NCBI GenBank assembly: GCA_947034885.2
Contig: OX344753.2
Coordinates: forward strand, 7,626,001 to 7,690,000
Direction: 5' to 3'
Length of the DNA stretch: 64,000 nucleotides
Source of the DNA: Thuidium tamariscinum
Lineage: Eukaryota > Streptophyta > Bryopsida > Hypnales > Thuidiaceae
A model generated the notes under the pieces. It searched no databases, was not told where the DNA came from, and saw only the letters and a list, made by a program, of their open reading frames with translations. Below, in pieces: positions 1 through 12,503 of this stretch. A program made the translations under genes and the position numbers. How positions within the stretch are numbered: the first letter of the stretch is position 1; every line of letters starts with the position of its first letter.

Positions 1-1682
1 ATTGATTAGTTTGCCATGTTGATACTTTTGAAAATTAAATTTTTTTCCCAATAGAAAGACAAACATGAGAAATGGAAAGAGCAATTGAAATTTATTTATT
101 TTTTGACAAAATATGAATTTGCTAAGAATTTTTGAAGTGTACAAGCCTAATAGTTCAAAACAGTCAAAACTATCAAAATGAATGACCACAATGGTCGTCA
201 GATCACCTAAAGTAGTCCCAATATTTCCTAATATGGTTGCCAAATTTTCTAACATGGACATGACATAATAGAATAAAAAAGTTAGTTCTTATAATGACTT
301 TATACTAAAAAGGTGGAAGTTCCTAAATTAGTCTCTAATAATTCCATCACCTTCATACAAAGCATTGAATTTGGTCATTAACTTACCTAATGAAGTCCTA
401 ACCTCATTAATTAGAAAACATTTGCCATGGATTGATAAAAAAAGTGTAATAGGTTGTTTTGTAGATGTTTGCATTAGAGAGTTAGCTTATTTTGGGTTGG
501 TTTACCTTATGCTTTATGAATTATTTCATAGTAAGAGCTTGAAATACTAGAGTCACATATGTTGTATATTTCACAACATGTAAAACTTGGTAATTGCACC
601 TAAATGTGACCTATTTCATTTTACAAAGTCCTAAATATTCTTGCAAAAAATATATGTACATCTTCTATTCATGAAAGTATAGGATTGATTTTGAATGTTT
701 TTATTTTCAACACTTTCAAAATGCATCCCTTTTTACTCCAAACAAGATTTACCAACAGTATTAGATAGTTGTCAAAGGAAGTGACAAGCAATGACTGCCT
801 CTTTATGGTGCATAGGTGCATAGTGACAAACTATGCACCATGGGAAAAAATTTTAATTTTAAATTTTTTGGTAGGGGGGAGGTGTGTGTGTGAATTAAAA
901 ATTAAAAAATTAAAAAATAATTTTTTTTTTCACTCCTCACCCCACCCTCTACCCCTTCCACCTCCCTTGTATTTTCAAAGGATAAATGGAAGTGCAAACA
1001 ATATGGGATGTATCCCATATTGCACTTGTCTTTGTATTCTAATTTGTATTCATATTCTAAATCTCATTTGCAATTGTATTTGTATTTTGATTTGTATTCA
1101 TATTAAGATCCAATGGCACCTGATTTTTCTTTGAAAGGAGGTGAAATTTTTTTTCTCCATCCAATGGCTCCTAATTTGGGGGGAGGGGGGGGGGGGGGCT
1201 AGGTATTGAAAACCAAGGGTGACAAGTAAGTCGCCCCAAATAGTTTAAGAGGAGGAACCATTTTCAAGTCATAATTTGGTCAATCTGAGATGTATTTATT
1301 TTAAATTTAAGCTTATTGTAGCAATTCACTTAGAGTGTGATGATTAAATACAAACAACCTAAATAGGAATCCCATTGTCCTCAAATTTCTTTACATCAAT
1401 TCCATTGGGGAAAGCTTCATAATATTCTAGATCTTTGAAAACCAATTTTGATATTTTTTATTGCATGTGACATGTATTTTCTATAGGTATGAAAATTGTA
1501 CAAGTTACAAATTTTATCACCAAATATAAAAATAATTTATAAGTATAGAAAATTATATCCAATCATCTAAGAAAAAATTTCTAAGGAGAAAGGTGAAATT
1601 AATAATTGTTTAGAAAAACTCAAAGAGTTTAAAAGAAATTTCACACTCTAAATATGCTAGCGACTTGGCTAGGCCTTATAAA
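1..1682. other. AT-rich intergenic DNA, no gene
   Basis: No reading frame here looks like a real protein. The stretch is strongly AT-rich. It holds an imperfect hairpin at about 989-1027 whose centre reads ATATGGGATGTATCCCATAT, a run of TTTGTATT-like units at about 1028-1110, and a G-run tract at about 1179-1199 that could form a G-quadruplex or simply be a slippage tract. Confidence 0.6.
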
Positions 1683-4040
1683 GGGTGATAGCAAGAAACA
1701 CTTGTCCTATTTTTTGTCCCCTTGACCTCCAACAGGTAGTTTTTTGCTCATAACTTTTGCATAGTTTTCCCTATCAACTTGAAATTTGGAATGAAGGTGC
1801 ATACAAAAGTTTTATATGTTTTGTAATTTTTTCAATTTTTTAAAAATTAGTTTACTATTTTTAAACTGCCCCCGATTGGCTGTCTACCTTGGCCATTTTG
1901 GGGGGTTTTAGTCCTATTTTTGACCCAAAAATGCAAATTTTGAGCTGAAAATTGGCATGCTTATATCTATAGTATAGTTACACAATCCCTAAAAAGTATT
2001 TTTGAAAATATTAAACTGTCCAACTTCCACATGTCGTCAAAGTGGCTGACTTTGTGCAAGTGTAGAGAATAGAATTAATTTTTTCCAAAGATGAAATTTG
2101 TTGGAAAAGAGAGACCTTTACTTGAAGAAAAAAAAGATTTTTTATTTTTATTTTTTGAATTTTTTTACTATTTTTACCAAATTAGTGAAAAAAGAGCTAT
2201 TTTCATTGTATTTTCCATTGTCTATAACATACCACAATAATTTGGAATTTCTACCAAAGAGGATTAGAGAAAGAAACAAATTTTTCAATATTTAACTTCA
2301 ATAAATATCTTCAAATTTGAATATTTCAAATGAAAAAGTAAAATATATTGAATAGAATGGAATTCAACAATTTTTTTCCTTTTATGATTAGTAAAGTTTG
2401 AGTCTCCTATATTTTGATGATTTTTTTTCTCAAACATAATCATCAAATGCCAAATGGTAAAACAAGACTTGATCCCATTAAAAAAATGAATAATTTTAAT
2501 CTTTTTCTTTGAAATTCTTTTTAAGCATGTATGTATCATTTGGTGGTAGAAAGCCCTTCATTGAAAAACTTTAGAATTTTTATTAGGAGAAGATTTTAAA
2601 TTCTTGGATCACAAAAGATGCCTTTTTAGTGTATTTGGCAATGCCTATCTCATTTTGTTCTTGATTGGAATTTGAGCCTTTAAAATGATACTTTTAAAAT
2701 TTGAACCCCATTGACATTAATTAAAGAACGGACCCTTGAAGGGAATTCTAAGGAGCCCCTTCTAAACTTGTTATAATTTACTTCTTAAGAAATTGGTGAA
2801 ATTTTTCCTTTATCTTTGTTAACCCTCATAATGATAATAGCTTTTGTTACAAACATTCAAAGACCTTGTAAATATTGTAATAGCTCTCTAGTATCTTGAA
2901 GTACCTTCCATAGTCTTTTGTAAGCTTATATGTGGTTTTTTAGAAGCTCCCATAGTCTTTTAAAAGCTTCTACAATCTTTTACAAGTCTTCAAGAAGTTT
3001 TAAAAAAGGCTTCAACTAAAATAAATAGAAGGTTAAATGAGGGACACTTTAGTTTTGCCAACACTAGTTTTGGGGCAATTGTTTAGTACTAGCTTGTCTT
3101 TTATCTTCTTCAACTATCAACCTAGTATAATACACTTTTGTAAGAGCTATTCTTGTACCGTGTTGTATTTTTTCTGATTTTCAACTGTTTTTTACTTATA
3201 ACATTTGGTGTTAAAACTATTGTTTTGACTTTACTATTGATGTCATAGTTAACATAAAAACAAGTGAATATCACAAAAAATTTGATATATAAAAAATAGA
3301 GTATAAAGATGGGTCATTGCAAGAAACACTTACCGTTTTTGGCTCAAAGTGGCCTACTTTGATGACTCCTATGACTTTTGGAATAATTTTCTTAAAAATA
3401 AAATCAAATATAGATAATTTGAAGAGCAATGGGAATATTGTCTCTTAAAATTTAGACCTAAGAAAATTTAACTCTAAAAGTTATGCACAAAAAAAAATAC
3501 AATGGAAAATACAATTAAAATAGACACTTTGATGTTTGATTTTTGGAAAATAGTAAAAGAATTCAAAAATATAAAATTAAAAAGTCCATTTTTTTCTAGC
3601 CTTAAGATGCTCTTCTTCAACCATTTTCATTTTTGAGAGAAATAAATTGTATTCTCAACATGTGTACAAAGGTAGTCCCATTTCAGCACATGTGGAAGTT
3701 GGACAATTTACTATTTTTAGAAAATTCCTTCATGGTTTTGTGTAACTTTAGTAAAAGTCCTTGAATGCCAATTTTTAGCTTAAAAGTGTTATTTTTGGGT
3801 CAAAAATAGGACTAATCTCCTCCAAAATGGTCAAGGTAGACATCTAATTGGAGGTTGTTTAAAAATAGTAAAATAATTTTTAAAAATTTCAAAATATTAA
3901 ATTATGTCTAAAACTTTTAAATGTACCTTTAATTCAAGTTTCATATTAAATGAAAAAATGATGTAAAAGTTACAAGTAAAAAAACACCTGTCCAAGGCCA
4001 AGGGGACAAAAAATAGGACAAGTGATTCTTACAATCACCC
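1683..4040. mobile_element. 2.36-kb element with ~385-bp inverted arms
   Basis: The left arm (about 1683-2065) and right arm (about 3655-4040) are diverged inverted copies of each other. They share the outer end GGGTGATNGCAAGAAACACT followed by TTGTCCTATTTTTTG, and the inner block GTCCAACTTCCACATGT. A related end also occurs inside at about 3309 and again at 41788, so this is a dispersed family. No transposase frame lies between the arms and no clear target-site duplication is visible beside the ends. Long arms of this size would fit a Mutator-like or foldback DNA element, but the superfamily cannot be fixed from the sequence. Confidence 0.6.
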
Positions 4041-6533
4041 AAATATGGGTTCTTCTAGTATAGGTGAATTACACCCATTGTAGCTTATAGATTGTGTACA
4101 ATATAGAATGTAAATCTATTTCCAACTACTCAAGGAATTAGGCATATCTATTGGATAGGTGTGTTGAAGGAAAAAAATTCTTTTGTAGGAAAATTGAATT
4201 CAAGAAGATTAAATTTTTTTTTAAATTGGTGAAAAACAAAATTACTATGAATTTTTTCATAAAGATTCTATGAAACCTATTTTTATTATGTAGATCATTC
4301 TACTTCCAATCATAGGCTAGCTACAAAATTGATGAAAGTGATAATTGTAGCTTTCAATGTAAATATTGTGAGCATTCTGTATTTTCAATCTACACTTCTT
4401 AGACGTTTATGTTGCTTTAGCTAATCCTACTTAATGTGAATTGTAATGCAAACTACAACTAATTGGATATAGAGTAGCTTACATTGAGGAAAGGGGGGGG
4501 GGCAAGAATGGGTTGCCTATTTTAATCTATTGAGTTGAACATTCTACTTAGTTTAATTGTAATTGTACAAGTGTACTAATGAAACTATGGTTACCAGGTA
4601 TTATGTGATGGTCTTCACCAACATTCATTTTGGTAGGTACTAGTTTTTTAATTAATAGATTGATACATAACTTTGAGAAACTCATACAAGATAGAGACAT
4701 AAATGTGTTACAAAAATTATACTCATCATAGTTCACATAGCCTTCATAATATAATCATGTATATCAAATGCTTGGAGGCTTCTTGAGAGTTTATTGTATT
4801 CCTAATGTGAATTGTGAAATGAAGCATATCAAGTCTAGTTTTTATTTTAATTCAAAATTTGCGAAATTCATAAAATTGTATATTGTATAGCCATTAAGAC
4901 TTTGGAAATATTACCATGTTCTATTAAATTTCTAATAATAGAATGACATCAAAATTTGATTCATACCATGATGTCCTACACCCTAATATACATTTGTAAT
5001 GAATTTTTTTTAGCTTATTTTGTGTTTAATATGAATTTTTTTTTAATTTTTTTCAAAAATTCATAATAATTTCAAATTTTCACCAAAAATTAAGAAATTT
5101 TTATGACTCATATTATAGAAGACATATGAATCAACTTTTCAATGATAAATATGAAAAAAACTCATTCATTTTCAATGGTATTGGAAACGGACAAATCGAA
5201 ACCAACTCATACAGAACACAACACACCGATGATACATAAAAGTTTTATAATATTATATTGATCACATCAAATCCGTAATACAGTATCCTTTCAGTCCTCC
5301 TACTTAGCAAGCTACATCTTCCTCTCTCATCTACCATCATCTTCCTCTTCTCCTCCCGGTTTTGCTTCTTGGTGGACACCTAACCGCTAAGCCTTAAGGT
5401 GTTTCCCTCATGACCGTCTCCATGGTTGCATGCTAATAGGCACACTTGTAACTATGCTTTTTATTATACTTACTACTTAAATTTAATACTTACTTAAAAC
5501 AAAAAAGCTGCTCATCAGTATAAAGAAGCATCCCACTACTATAGAACTTTGATGTTTGACCACAAGGTCATAGTTTCAAGCATTTCAATGGTAAGAAATT
5601 GAATATTTTGCTTTCATTTATTTATTATTGAGATCATTTTGGATGACTTTTAGTCACTAACTTGCCTCCTAGATTCTAGGCAATATCAAAATGCATCCCA
5701 AACATTGGTCTAATCTAATGATTAAATAGAACCATTTATTAAGATGAAGCAATTTTTGGGTACTTTTCATCCCAATTTTTTTGGAGTAGGATTATTTAGC
5801 ATCTTGCTCTCGAGTCATTCAAGATCTCTTCCATATATACAACCATGTTGACATATGAATATTGCCAATATATAATACATGTTACCATAGGTATACCATT
5901 ACACTAAAATAGATCGAGTAAGAAACAAAAAGATCCATTCCCAATTGAAATGTTTTCCTACATAGTAAACACTTCACCAAATTAACAATTAATTACATAA
6001 TTTGAAAGCTATGAAAGAGAGACAAAAAATATTAACTATGGGGGTTTCTTTTCTAGAGAAACTTTGTGAGATTTGTCAAAACTTGATGAACCAACAATCA
6101 TCCCTCTCCAAATTGTCCTATACAAGAAGACTAGAGAGAGGACATTGGTCCAAAAAAAACCCCATGATATTAAAACTCCTAAAAGACCAAAGCACAATTT
6201 GTCTAGATAGAAATTGTGAAAATAGCCATTTTTTAGGACAATTAGAAAAAAATGATTTATTTCTTTTCAAAATTCAACCATATAAATTTGTCCTAAACTA
6301 CTATATGAATGTACAAAAAACAATTCAAAAACTTTGATTTCATAGATTGAAAGTAAAATTATAATGTTTGAGTCAGGAGAATTTTTTTTCGCAAGCTTAT
6401 TCAACAGACACAACATACTTTAACTTCTTTTAGAGTCAAATTTTTACTCTATTCATGGTTATTTTTTTGCCATGTGCATCTTGTATGATGTGAGTTACTA
6501 ACATACTTGTCAAATTTACAAAATACAAAATAT
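4041..6533. other. AT-rich intergenic DNA, no gene
   Basis: No supported gene. A G-run tract occurs at about 4493-4502. Bases 5280-5420 are briefly GC-richer, with CTCCTC-rich sequence. The rest is AT-rich, with short runs of T and A typical of decayed repeats. Confidence 0.5.
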
Positions 6534-6695
6534 TTTTTGCACATATTGTCTAAAATTGCCCGAGTTGTCTAAAACATTCAAGGCTTTATAAATTTTGGTC
6601 TGGGCACCCAATTTTTGCACATATTGTCTGAAGTTGTTTGAGTTGTCCAAAACATTCAAGGCACTATAAATTTTGGTCTAGGCACCCAATTTTTA
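6534..6695. repeat. 78-bp tandem duplication
   Basis: Two adjacent copies of a 78-bp unit. Each starts at TTTTTGCACATATTGTCT and runs through AAAACATTCAAGGC to GGCACCCAATTTTT. The copies begin at about 6534 and 6612 and differ at a handful of positions, so the duplication is fairly young. It is non-coding. Confidence 0.85.
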
Positions 6696-6936
6696 AAAAA
6701 AAAATATTATTCTCACTATGAAGGTACATGCTCACACCTTACTATGTCAAAATTTCATGAACATCCAACCAAAATTGACTTTGTAAGAACCTCCACGTCA
6801 AAGATTTCTTGCATAGTCACACTTGTTGAACAAACACCGGAATGGACTTTGAGAGGTGAAATTCTAAGGAGTTTCAAACAAAGAGAAGCAATGTAGTAAG
6901 ACGATAGTTTTGAAATAGCAAACCCAAACGGTTAGA

Positions 6937-7310
6937 ATGCTCCAGAAGTTGTTCTCGATCCTCCACCCATCTACCACCAAGTCCAAACTCCTAGACATAT
7001 TCTTCGCTAGCTACAGTAGTTTGTCCACATCTCGGAGGAACACTTGTCGAGTCATAAGAGGCGTGCCACTGTTCGTCGGAGCCGGTCAAATCACGATTTG
7101 TCCGGCGGATTCTCTGTCCGCTTTCCGAAGCAAGCCAGGGAAAGTCTGTAGTCTGTACCGACTTATGACATTTCCAGACTGTTTTAAACTTAAGTTACAG
7201 GCATTGTTGGCAGTGTCTGCAATGCTTCGCGACTCCTCCACGGCCGCGCACAGCTCACCCTTTCTTTCCGATGCACTAAGGTAGAAGGCTCAGAAACCAA
7301 CCATTTAAGA
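6937..7310. other. GC-richer island, possible degraded coding relic
   Basis: This 370-bp block is clearly GC-richer than its surroundings. On plus there is an open frame of about 115 codons from an ATG at 6937. On minus a frame interrupted by stops contains peptide-like stretches such as AAVEESRSIADTANNA. Neither strand gives a protein I recognise. It may be a fragment of a gene or promoter carried here by a repeat, since it is followed within 400 bp by a dispersed repeat copy. Confidence 0.25.
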
Positions 7311-7689
7311 GCTGCAACCGATTTTTGGGCAGGTGGAACTTCTCAAAATATTTTTCAGTAAATTTTTATTGAAAGATAAGAAGAATTGGCATCCAACCCA
7401 AGTTGTTTTATATTTTTTGGATCATTTTTGAATTAGTTATGAATTTTCAAACGAGATGTGTCATAGGTCCCTATTTATGATCCTAGGTCCTTCTTAAAGT
7501 ATTCACTGCAGCTTCTACAGAAAAATGGGAAAAGCAAGGGAAATGATTGGCTCTTGGAATAATGAATAATATTTTTTCTGATTCATTCAATGACTATGGA
7601 GAACCACATCCAGTCCATTCAACTACCATTTGTAGGGGCGGTTCAAAATGCCCGAACTGTTTTTGAGCCTTCTACTATACCTTCCACTG

Positions 7690-8103
7690 ATCTGCCTTCC
7701 GATGGTCCACGAAAGGGAGAGACACCCATTCCCGTCCATGTACCTTGCAGTGGACTATAGAGTCATTCAAATATGTCCCTACAGTGCAGTTAATGTATTT
7801 GCCACATGTGTGATTGTAATTTGCTGACACAATTGAAGGACACATAGGAAAACCTGGTTGGGTGAGTGCTGGTTTTTGGAGGGTTCAGTTTGGGGGGCAC
7901 CTATTGCACACTTTCAGTGGTTTAGGGAGCCATCACTTCAAAAACACATAAAAATTACTTACAATGTCCGAAAATTCTATATTTTTTTTTAATATTCATG
8001 ATTTTCACTTGCTAATACTAGAAAAATATCAATTTTAGGAAAATCTCCCTCCAACTATGCTGAATTCCTTATTTGGACGGTTTTGGGTGCTTCCATTGTA
8101 GCA
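7690..8103 (-). repeat. Dispersed repeat family X, copy 1
   Basis: This block is the reverse complement of 11898-12300 and 25735-26115. The best conserved part is the terminal block at 8055-8103, containing CACCCAAAACCGTCCAAATA and GGAATTCAGCATAGTTGGAG. Other shared anchors are GTTGGCTCCCTAGACC-like and GTGTCAGCAAATTA-like motifs. No protein is encoded. Family identity is unknown; the three copies diverge by roughly a quarter outside the terminal block. Confidence 0.8.
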
Positions 8104-8239
8104 ACCATGGCTAGGCGCCTCCTCACGCAGTAGCAGCGACAGAAGCTTTCCACGGAAATTTGTGGGTGAGGACTGAGGAGGCAAAGCTGCAGAGCTATAC
8201 GTGTTGTCCACCAAAACCTAATAGAAGAGGGCTCTAAAA

Positions 8240-8723
8240 CCGACCAGACCTTGAAAACGACATTTTTTGAATTTGAGGCCAACTAATGAAATGGAGGTCC
8301 TCTACTCTAGTTTCTTCTCCAATTAGAATTTTGAAAAAATTCGTAAAATTGAATATTTTATTGCAATTTGAACTTTGGCTGTATTTTTAATGTCCATTGC
8401 ATTCTAATTATAGATGTATACGGAAAATCGATATCCACCATAGTGTTTGCCATTGCAATGTTCACACATGGTGAAATTTTTAGATTTTTTTAGATTATTT
8501 TCTATTTGATATGATTTTTTCTTTAATTTTTCTTCAAAAAATTCCAGAAAATACAATTTTCTTCAAAAAAATCTGAAATTTCTGTGAAGTACAAAGGACA
8601 TGTAGTTTCATCTCTGGAAAAAAAAATTAATTTATACACATCTGGTTACAAAATGGCAACAAACTAAGTGACAAATAGTGAGCTTGGAAACCAATGGTTA
8701 TAGGCCTAGCATTTAAGGATTAA
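8240..8723 (-). mobile_element. Truncated TTAA-type element, relative of 53602-54328
   Basis: Read on minus, this stretch aligns with 53602-54080: shared anchors include CACATCTGGTTACAAAA, CTGAAATTTCTGTGAAGTAC and CTAATGAAATGGAGGTCCT. It ends at TTAA (8720-8723), the position that corresponds to the TTAA at 53598-53601. The opposite end of the element is missing: the similarity stops near 8240, next to repeat family X. It is therefore a half-element with one intact boundary. Confidence 0.7.
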
Positions 8724-8801
8724 GAGCCACACTAGGCTCATTCCTAACTAAGTGGCTAGGTGTCTATTAATTTAATTCAAATTTTTTATATTTTTCAACT
8801 A

Positions 8802-9327
8802 CACTAATGATGATATTTAGTGTTGGGTTACAATTAGTGTTTTTACCACCCTACCAACCACAACACTAAATCTGAACTGTAGGACAATTAGTGTTGTGTT
8901 AAACTTCAATCAGAGTTGTCATATCAGACCAACTGCAAAGTTCAGAGCTTTGTAAATTTTGCAAAACAAATCTGAATCGGACATATGATATGTTTTTTGG
9001 CATCTACAATTTTTGTAGATGCCAAAAAACATATCATATGTCCGATTCAAATTTGTTTTGCAAAATTTACAAAGCTCTGAACTTTGCAGTAAAAAATTGT
9101 CCGATATGACAACTCTGACTTCAATGCACCACCTCCACTTTCTCTTCTCTTCCCTTCCCTTTAATGTGTTCTAACACTAAATGTAAACCTTTTCAAATTT
9201 CAGATTTACTATGGAGTACATTTAGTGTTTGAACTGACATTTAATGTTACTTACTTTCATAGGGTAATTGGCTTTTAGTGTATGCCTTCGTATTTAGTGT
9301 ACAAGACACTAAATATCATCATTAGTG
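8802..9327. mobile_element. TA-target DNA element (MITE) inside repeat R
   Basis: Perfect 21-bp terminal inverted repeats CACTAATGATGATATTTAGTG / CACTAAATATCATCATTAGTG bound the element, and TA flanks it on both sides (8800-8801, 9328-9329). The related copy near 44950 reads CAACTACCTTCT, with a single TA, exactly as expected of an unoccupied site. A TA duplication points to the Tc1/mariner group; it has no transposase. Short TTTAGTGT motifs recur inside. Removing the nested hairpin (8911-9117) and its duplication leaves about 311 bp. A degenerate end of the same kind lies at about 37272-37292. Confidence 0.82.
8911..9117. mobile_element. hAT-type foldback MITE, 207 bp
   Basis: The element is almost one perfect hairpin: arms of about 100 bp meet at a 3-base loop (9010-9012). 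Ends are CAGAGTTGTCATATC, and ACTTCAAT is duplicated on both sides (8903-8910 and 9118-9125). An 8-bp target duplication plus a CAGAG end are the usual marks of hAT-superfamily elements. The arms differ mainly by about 5 extra bases in the right arm near 9090-9100 and one substitution. It inserted into the TA-target element that surrounds it, so it is the younger of the two. Confidence 0.85.
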
Positions 9328-9715
9328 TACCTTCTTACAAGTACTAAAAAATCTGAAATAATGACTAATTCAAGCATTCATTTCAAGTTTAGAAAAGGAT
9401 GCTTTTAGAAACCATTTCCATTGCTTTATACATTTTGCAATGTTAGTTTTTGAACAAGGCCTAGTTTTTTTTCAAACTATGCATGGATGATTTTTGAGGG
9501 GCCTATAATCACATATAGGAACTATAGCAGATTGTGTTTGAAAATTCATAACTAATTCAATAATGCTTCAAAAAATATGAAACAACTTGTGTTAGATTCC
9601 TCATCTAATTCTCTTTCACTGCAAAATGAACTAAAAATATTTCCATATCAGAAGAATCACGAAAAGGCACATCAGCGCTTAGATGGTCACTTTTTGAGCC
9701 TCTTACTTACGCTAG

Positions 9716-11300
9716 ATGCTGATGTGGCACAACCGAAGCCCAGCTTCGGAGCCGAAGCCAATTCAGCCTGCGCGACCCGACCCACTCGGTACAGACAATT
9801 GCAACGTACTTATAAGCTAACAACCCGCACTCGTCCTCACCTTCTCTCGATCTGTCGGCAACGTTGCGATCTGTCGACACAGTTGCAGGCGACTCTTGCC
9901 AGTGTTCTTCGTTTTGTATCAAGAGGTGATGCTTCTGAGTACGTGCAATAGAGCGATCGAACTAGCTCGTAGGTTGACGGCAAATGAAATTTCAGTGCAT
10001 GCACCGACCGAGAGAGCTTGCATTGATCGATATATCTAAGTGAATTTCAGTTTCTCTTCTGTGTTTCAGGGATCATCGATCTGCGAGCTCGTCGATCTGG
10101 CTTTTCTACCTCGCCGTACCCATTTTCTCTCTCGATCAACTGCCTTGTGGTCTGTGCGTGATGGCTCCCAGATCGATCAGAGCAGAGTGCCATGGCGAAT
10201 CATGGCAGTCGATGTCGGACTCGAGCTGCGAATCTCACTTCGATCCGTGCCCTAGGTAACATGGATTTGCAGCTCTGTTTCATGATGCCGTGAAATTAAT
10301 TATGCTTCGGGGGATGCTAGCTAGCTTTCCATGTCTTAGTTCGAGATATGGGTACTAGAATGGAGTCGGTCATTGCGTCTGTTGGCAGTAGACAGTGTTG
10401 AATGTCACGGTGCGGTAGAAAAATCTTGATGCTTGTTCATGTCGAATTGTTAGAGATCGATCGATCATGTCGTACTAGTGTTGGGTCGTTCTTTCACCAG
10501 TGTTATCTGAGCTCAAAATTCGACATTTGCTGTCGGTACGTAGATCTGAAGTTCCATTCCGACAAATGAAATTAAAGTTCCAATTTCAATTGGCGTTACT
10601 TGACAGAGCCGTCGTACCCAGATGAACTTGGAACGAGTCTTAGAGAAATTCCTTTTTTCCTAGAGTACAATATACATGTCCAATGTCAGGGCTCGTACTT
10701 GAGCAGGATTGCGGAACCGCTTTGATTTGACTTTACTCTTATGATCAAATTTGATTTAAATATGAAGTAGCGGGAAATCAATGTATTGAGTCAGGTTTTT
10801 GGCACTCTTCACCTACGGCTCGGTCACTTGACCCCTGTGGCTCATTGTTGACGACGTGCTTACCTCCATTCCTGTTTGTGAAGTTGCTGTAAGAATGGTC
10901 TCCTCTACCGTTCGGCGCTCAGGTATCGTGAACTTGGGTGCATATATTGTTCATCATGATTTGGCTTCTGGTTTCATCTTATGGATGTTCCGCTTTCGCA
11001 GTGACAGGTTCAGTTTATATTTTCCTTCGTTCCTCAAGTGTCCAGCTGATTCAAAAATAAATATAATGAAAAGTTAATTAAAGCCTCTTCCCTAGCATTC
11101 TCCATTCTCTAGCTCCTCCTGCGGGACGCTTAGTATCCTCACATGAAACTTTGCAGAAGCTAACTTAGTGTTACAAGACAGTGAGGACACATACATGACT
11201 AGAATTTCAAGGATTTAGCAACGTTCTTCAGCAACGCTTCTGGCTGTAACGTGCATCGTTTTCGTACACGCTTGAGCAATGATTGAGTGTTATCAGAAAT
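9716..11300. other. GC-richer region upstream of the F-box gene, no supported gene
   Basis: Composition shifts abruptly to near-balanced GC with many GATCGATC-like palindromes. Several frames of 70-125 codons are open on both strands, but none resembles a known protein or shows repeated or domain structure. It could hold a promoter and 5' leader exons for the F-box gene at 12619; for example CCCTAG/GTAACATG near 10250-10262 would serve as a splice donor. That is only a possibility. Confidence 0.3.
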
Positions 11301-11317
11301 CGTTGCTTGGGTTGAAA

Positions 11318-11750
11318 TCTTATATATATATATATATATCCACATTATTATTTTTTAATTCTATTTTCCAAAAATACTTTTAAAATTTTAAACTTTTTAA
11401 TTTTCAATTTCAACTTTTAATTTCCAATTTCCGATTCCGATTTCCGATTTCCGATTTCCAATTTCCAATTTCCAATTTCTAATTTTCCATTTTCCAATTT
11501 TCCAATTTTTAATTTTTAATTTCCAATTTTCAATTCTCAATTCTCAATTTTCAATTTTCAATTTTTCAATTATTATTATTATTATTATTATTATTATTTT
11601 TTTTTTTTTTCAATTTCCAATTTTTACTTTGTAATTTTTTTTTTTAAAATTTAAAATTTTTTTTTTAACTTCTTAACTTTTTAACTTTTTAACTTTTTAA
11701 CTTTCTGTTTATTACTTCTTCTTTTTAAAATTTTTTTTATTAAATTTTCA
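11318..11750. repeat. Simple-sequence cluster
   Basis: Successive low-complexity tracts: (TA)n at about 11318-11339, a run of diverged AATTTCC heptamers at about 11400-11570 (variants with ATTTCCG, ATTTTCC, AATTCTC), (ATT)n at about 11568-11597, then T-runs and AACTTTTT units to about 11705. Likely grown by slippage. It contains no gene. Confidence 0.9.
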
Positions 11751-11897
11751 GAAGGGAAGAGTTTCTTCAGGTCTAGACACAAAAGCAACTAGGCTTACGA
11801 AACAAATCACTTTGGCCCTGTGTAATGCCATCGTGAATAGGGTCTTACTCATCCCTAGCTTGGGTTACCGTTTGATCAAGTACAAAACATGTGTGTG

Positions 11898-12300
11898 CTA
11901 CAGTGGAAACACCCAAAACCGTCCAAATAAGGAATTCAGCATAGTTGGAGGTAGCATTTTCTAAAACTGATATTTTTCCAGTATTAGCGAGTGAAAATCA
12001 TGAATATATTTTTTTTAAATCAAATTTTTCGGAATCAGTATATAATTTCTATAAATTTCCAAAGTGTTGGCTCCCTAGACCATTGGAACCGTCCTATAGG
12101 TGTACCTTTAACTGAACACCTGCTGAAATCAGTTATCAGTGAATGAAAACTATACATGGGTCTCACAATTGCGTCAACAAATTAGAATTAAACATTTGTA
12201 GGACGCTTTAATGAATGCTTATGGACAGATTTAGTGGTACTCTAGGGTCCAGGAACAGGTCCAGGGACGGAAATGGGTGTTTCTCCTTTCCTGCCGGTCA
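11898..12300 (+). repeat. Dispersed repeat family X, copy 2
   Basis: Begins CTACAGTGGAAACACCC and follows the same order of blocks as the copies at 7690-8103 (inverted) and 25735-26115 (direct), ending near GGGACGGAAATGGGTGTTTC. It lies directly upstream of the inverted F-box fragment at 12368 and may supply or disturb the promoter of the F-box gene. Confidence 0.8.
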
Positions 12301-12367
12301 GTCTCCGGAGCGATTCCAATTCTCTCCAGAGAATTGAATTGAATAGTCCATCACCTTCAAAAATTCA

Positions 12368-12503
12368 GCTCCACAAGAGGTTTGCGGTGTTCAGGAATGT
12401 CGATCTTGCAGCTGCCATCGATTGTGGGTGATTCTCTGTCCATTTCCATTATCAGCAATGTCGGTGGTGCTGTTCCGGTCACGAGCACTCGCTTCGCTCG
12501 TCC
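12368..12503 (-). pseudogene. Inverted copy of part of the F-box gene
   Basis: Read on minus, these 136 bases match the coding strand of the downstream F-box gene at about 12911-13045 (roughly residues 98-142). The match includes GGACGAGCGAAGC, AGTGCTCGTGACCG, CCGACATTGCTGATAA and ATGGACAGAGAATCACC, with scattered substitutions and small indels (by eye about 80-85% identical). It has no start and no continuous reading frame of its own on minus. The two arms are separated by about 407 bp, so any transcript crossing both could fold into a stem of about 135 bp. Confidence 0.85.

Larger units (their letters stand above)
8735..9715 (+). repeat. Dispersed repeat family R, interrupted copy
   Basis: The flanks (8735-8800 and 9330-9715) align in the same orientation with one continuous block at about 44860-45340. 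Shared anchors are CATTCCTAACTAAGTGG, CAATGTTAGTTTTTGAACAA and GATTCCTCATCTA. The middle (8802-9327) is absent from the other copy, which serves as the pre-insertion site. Non-coding. Confidence 0.8.
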
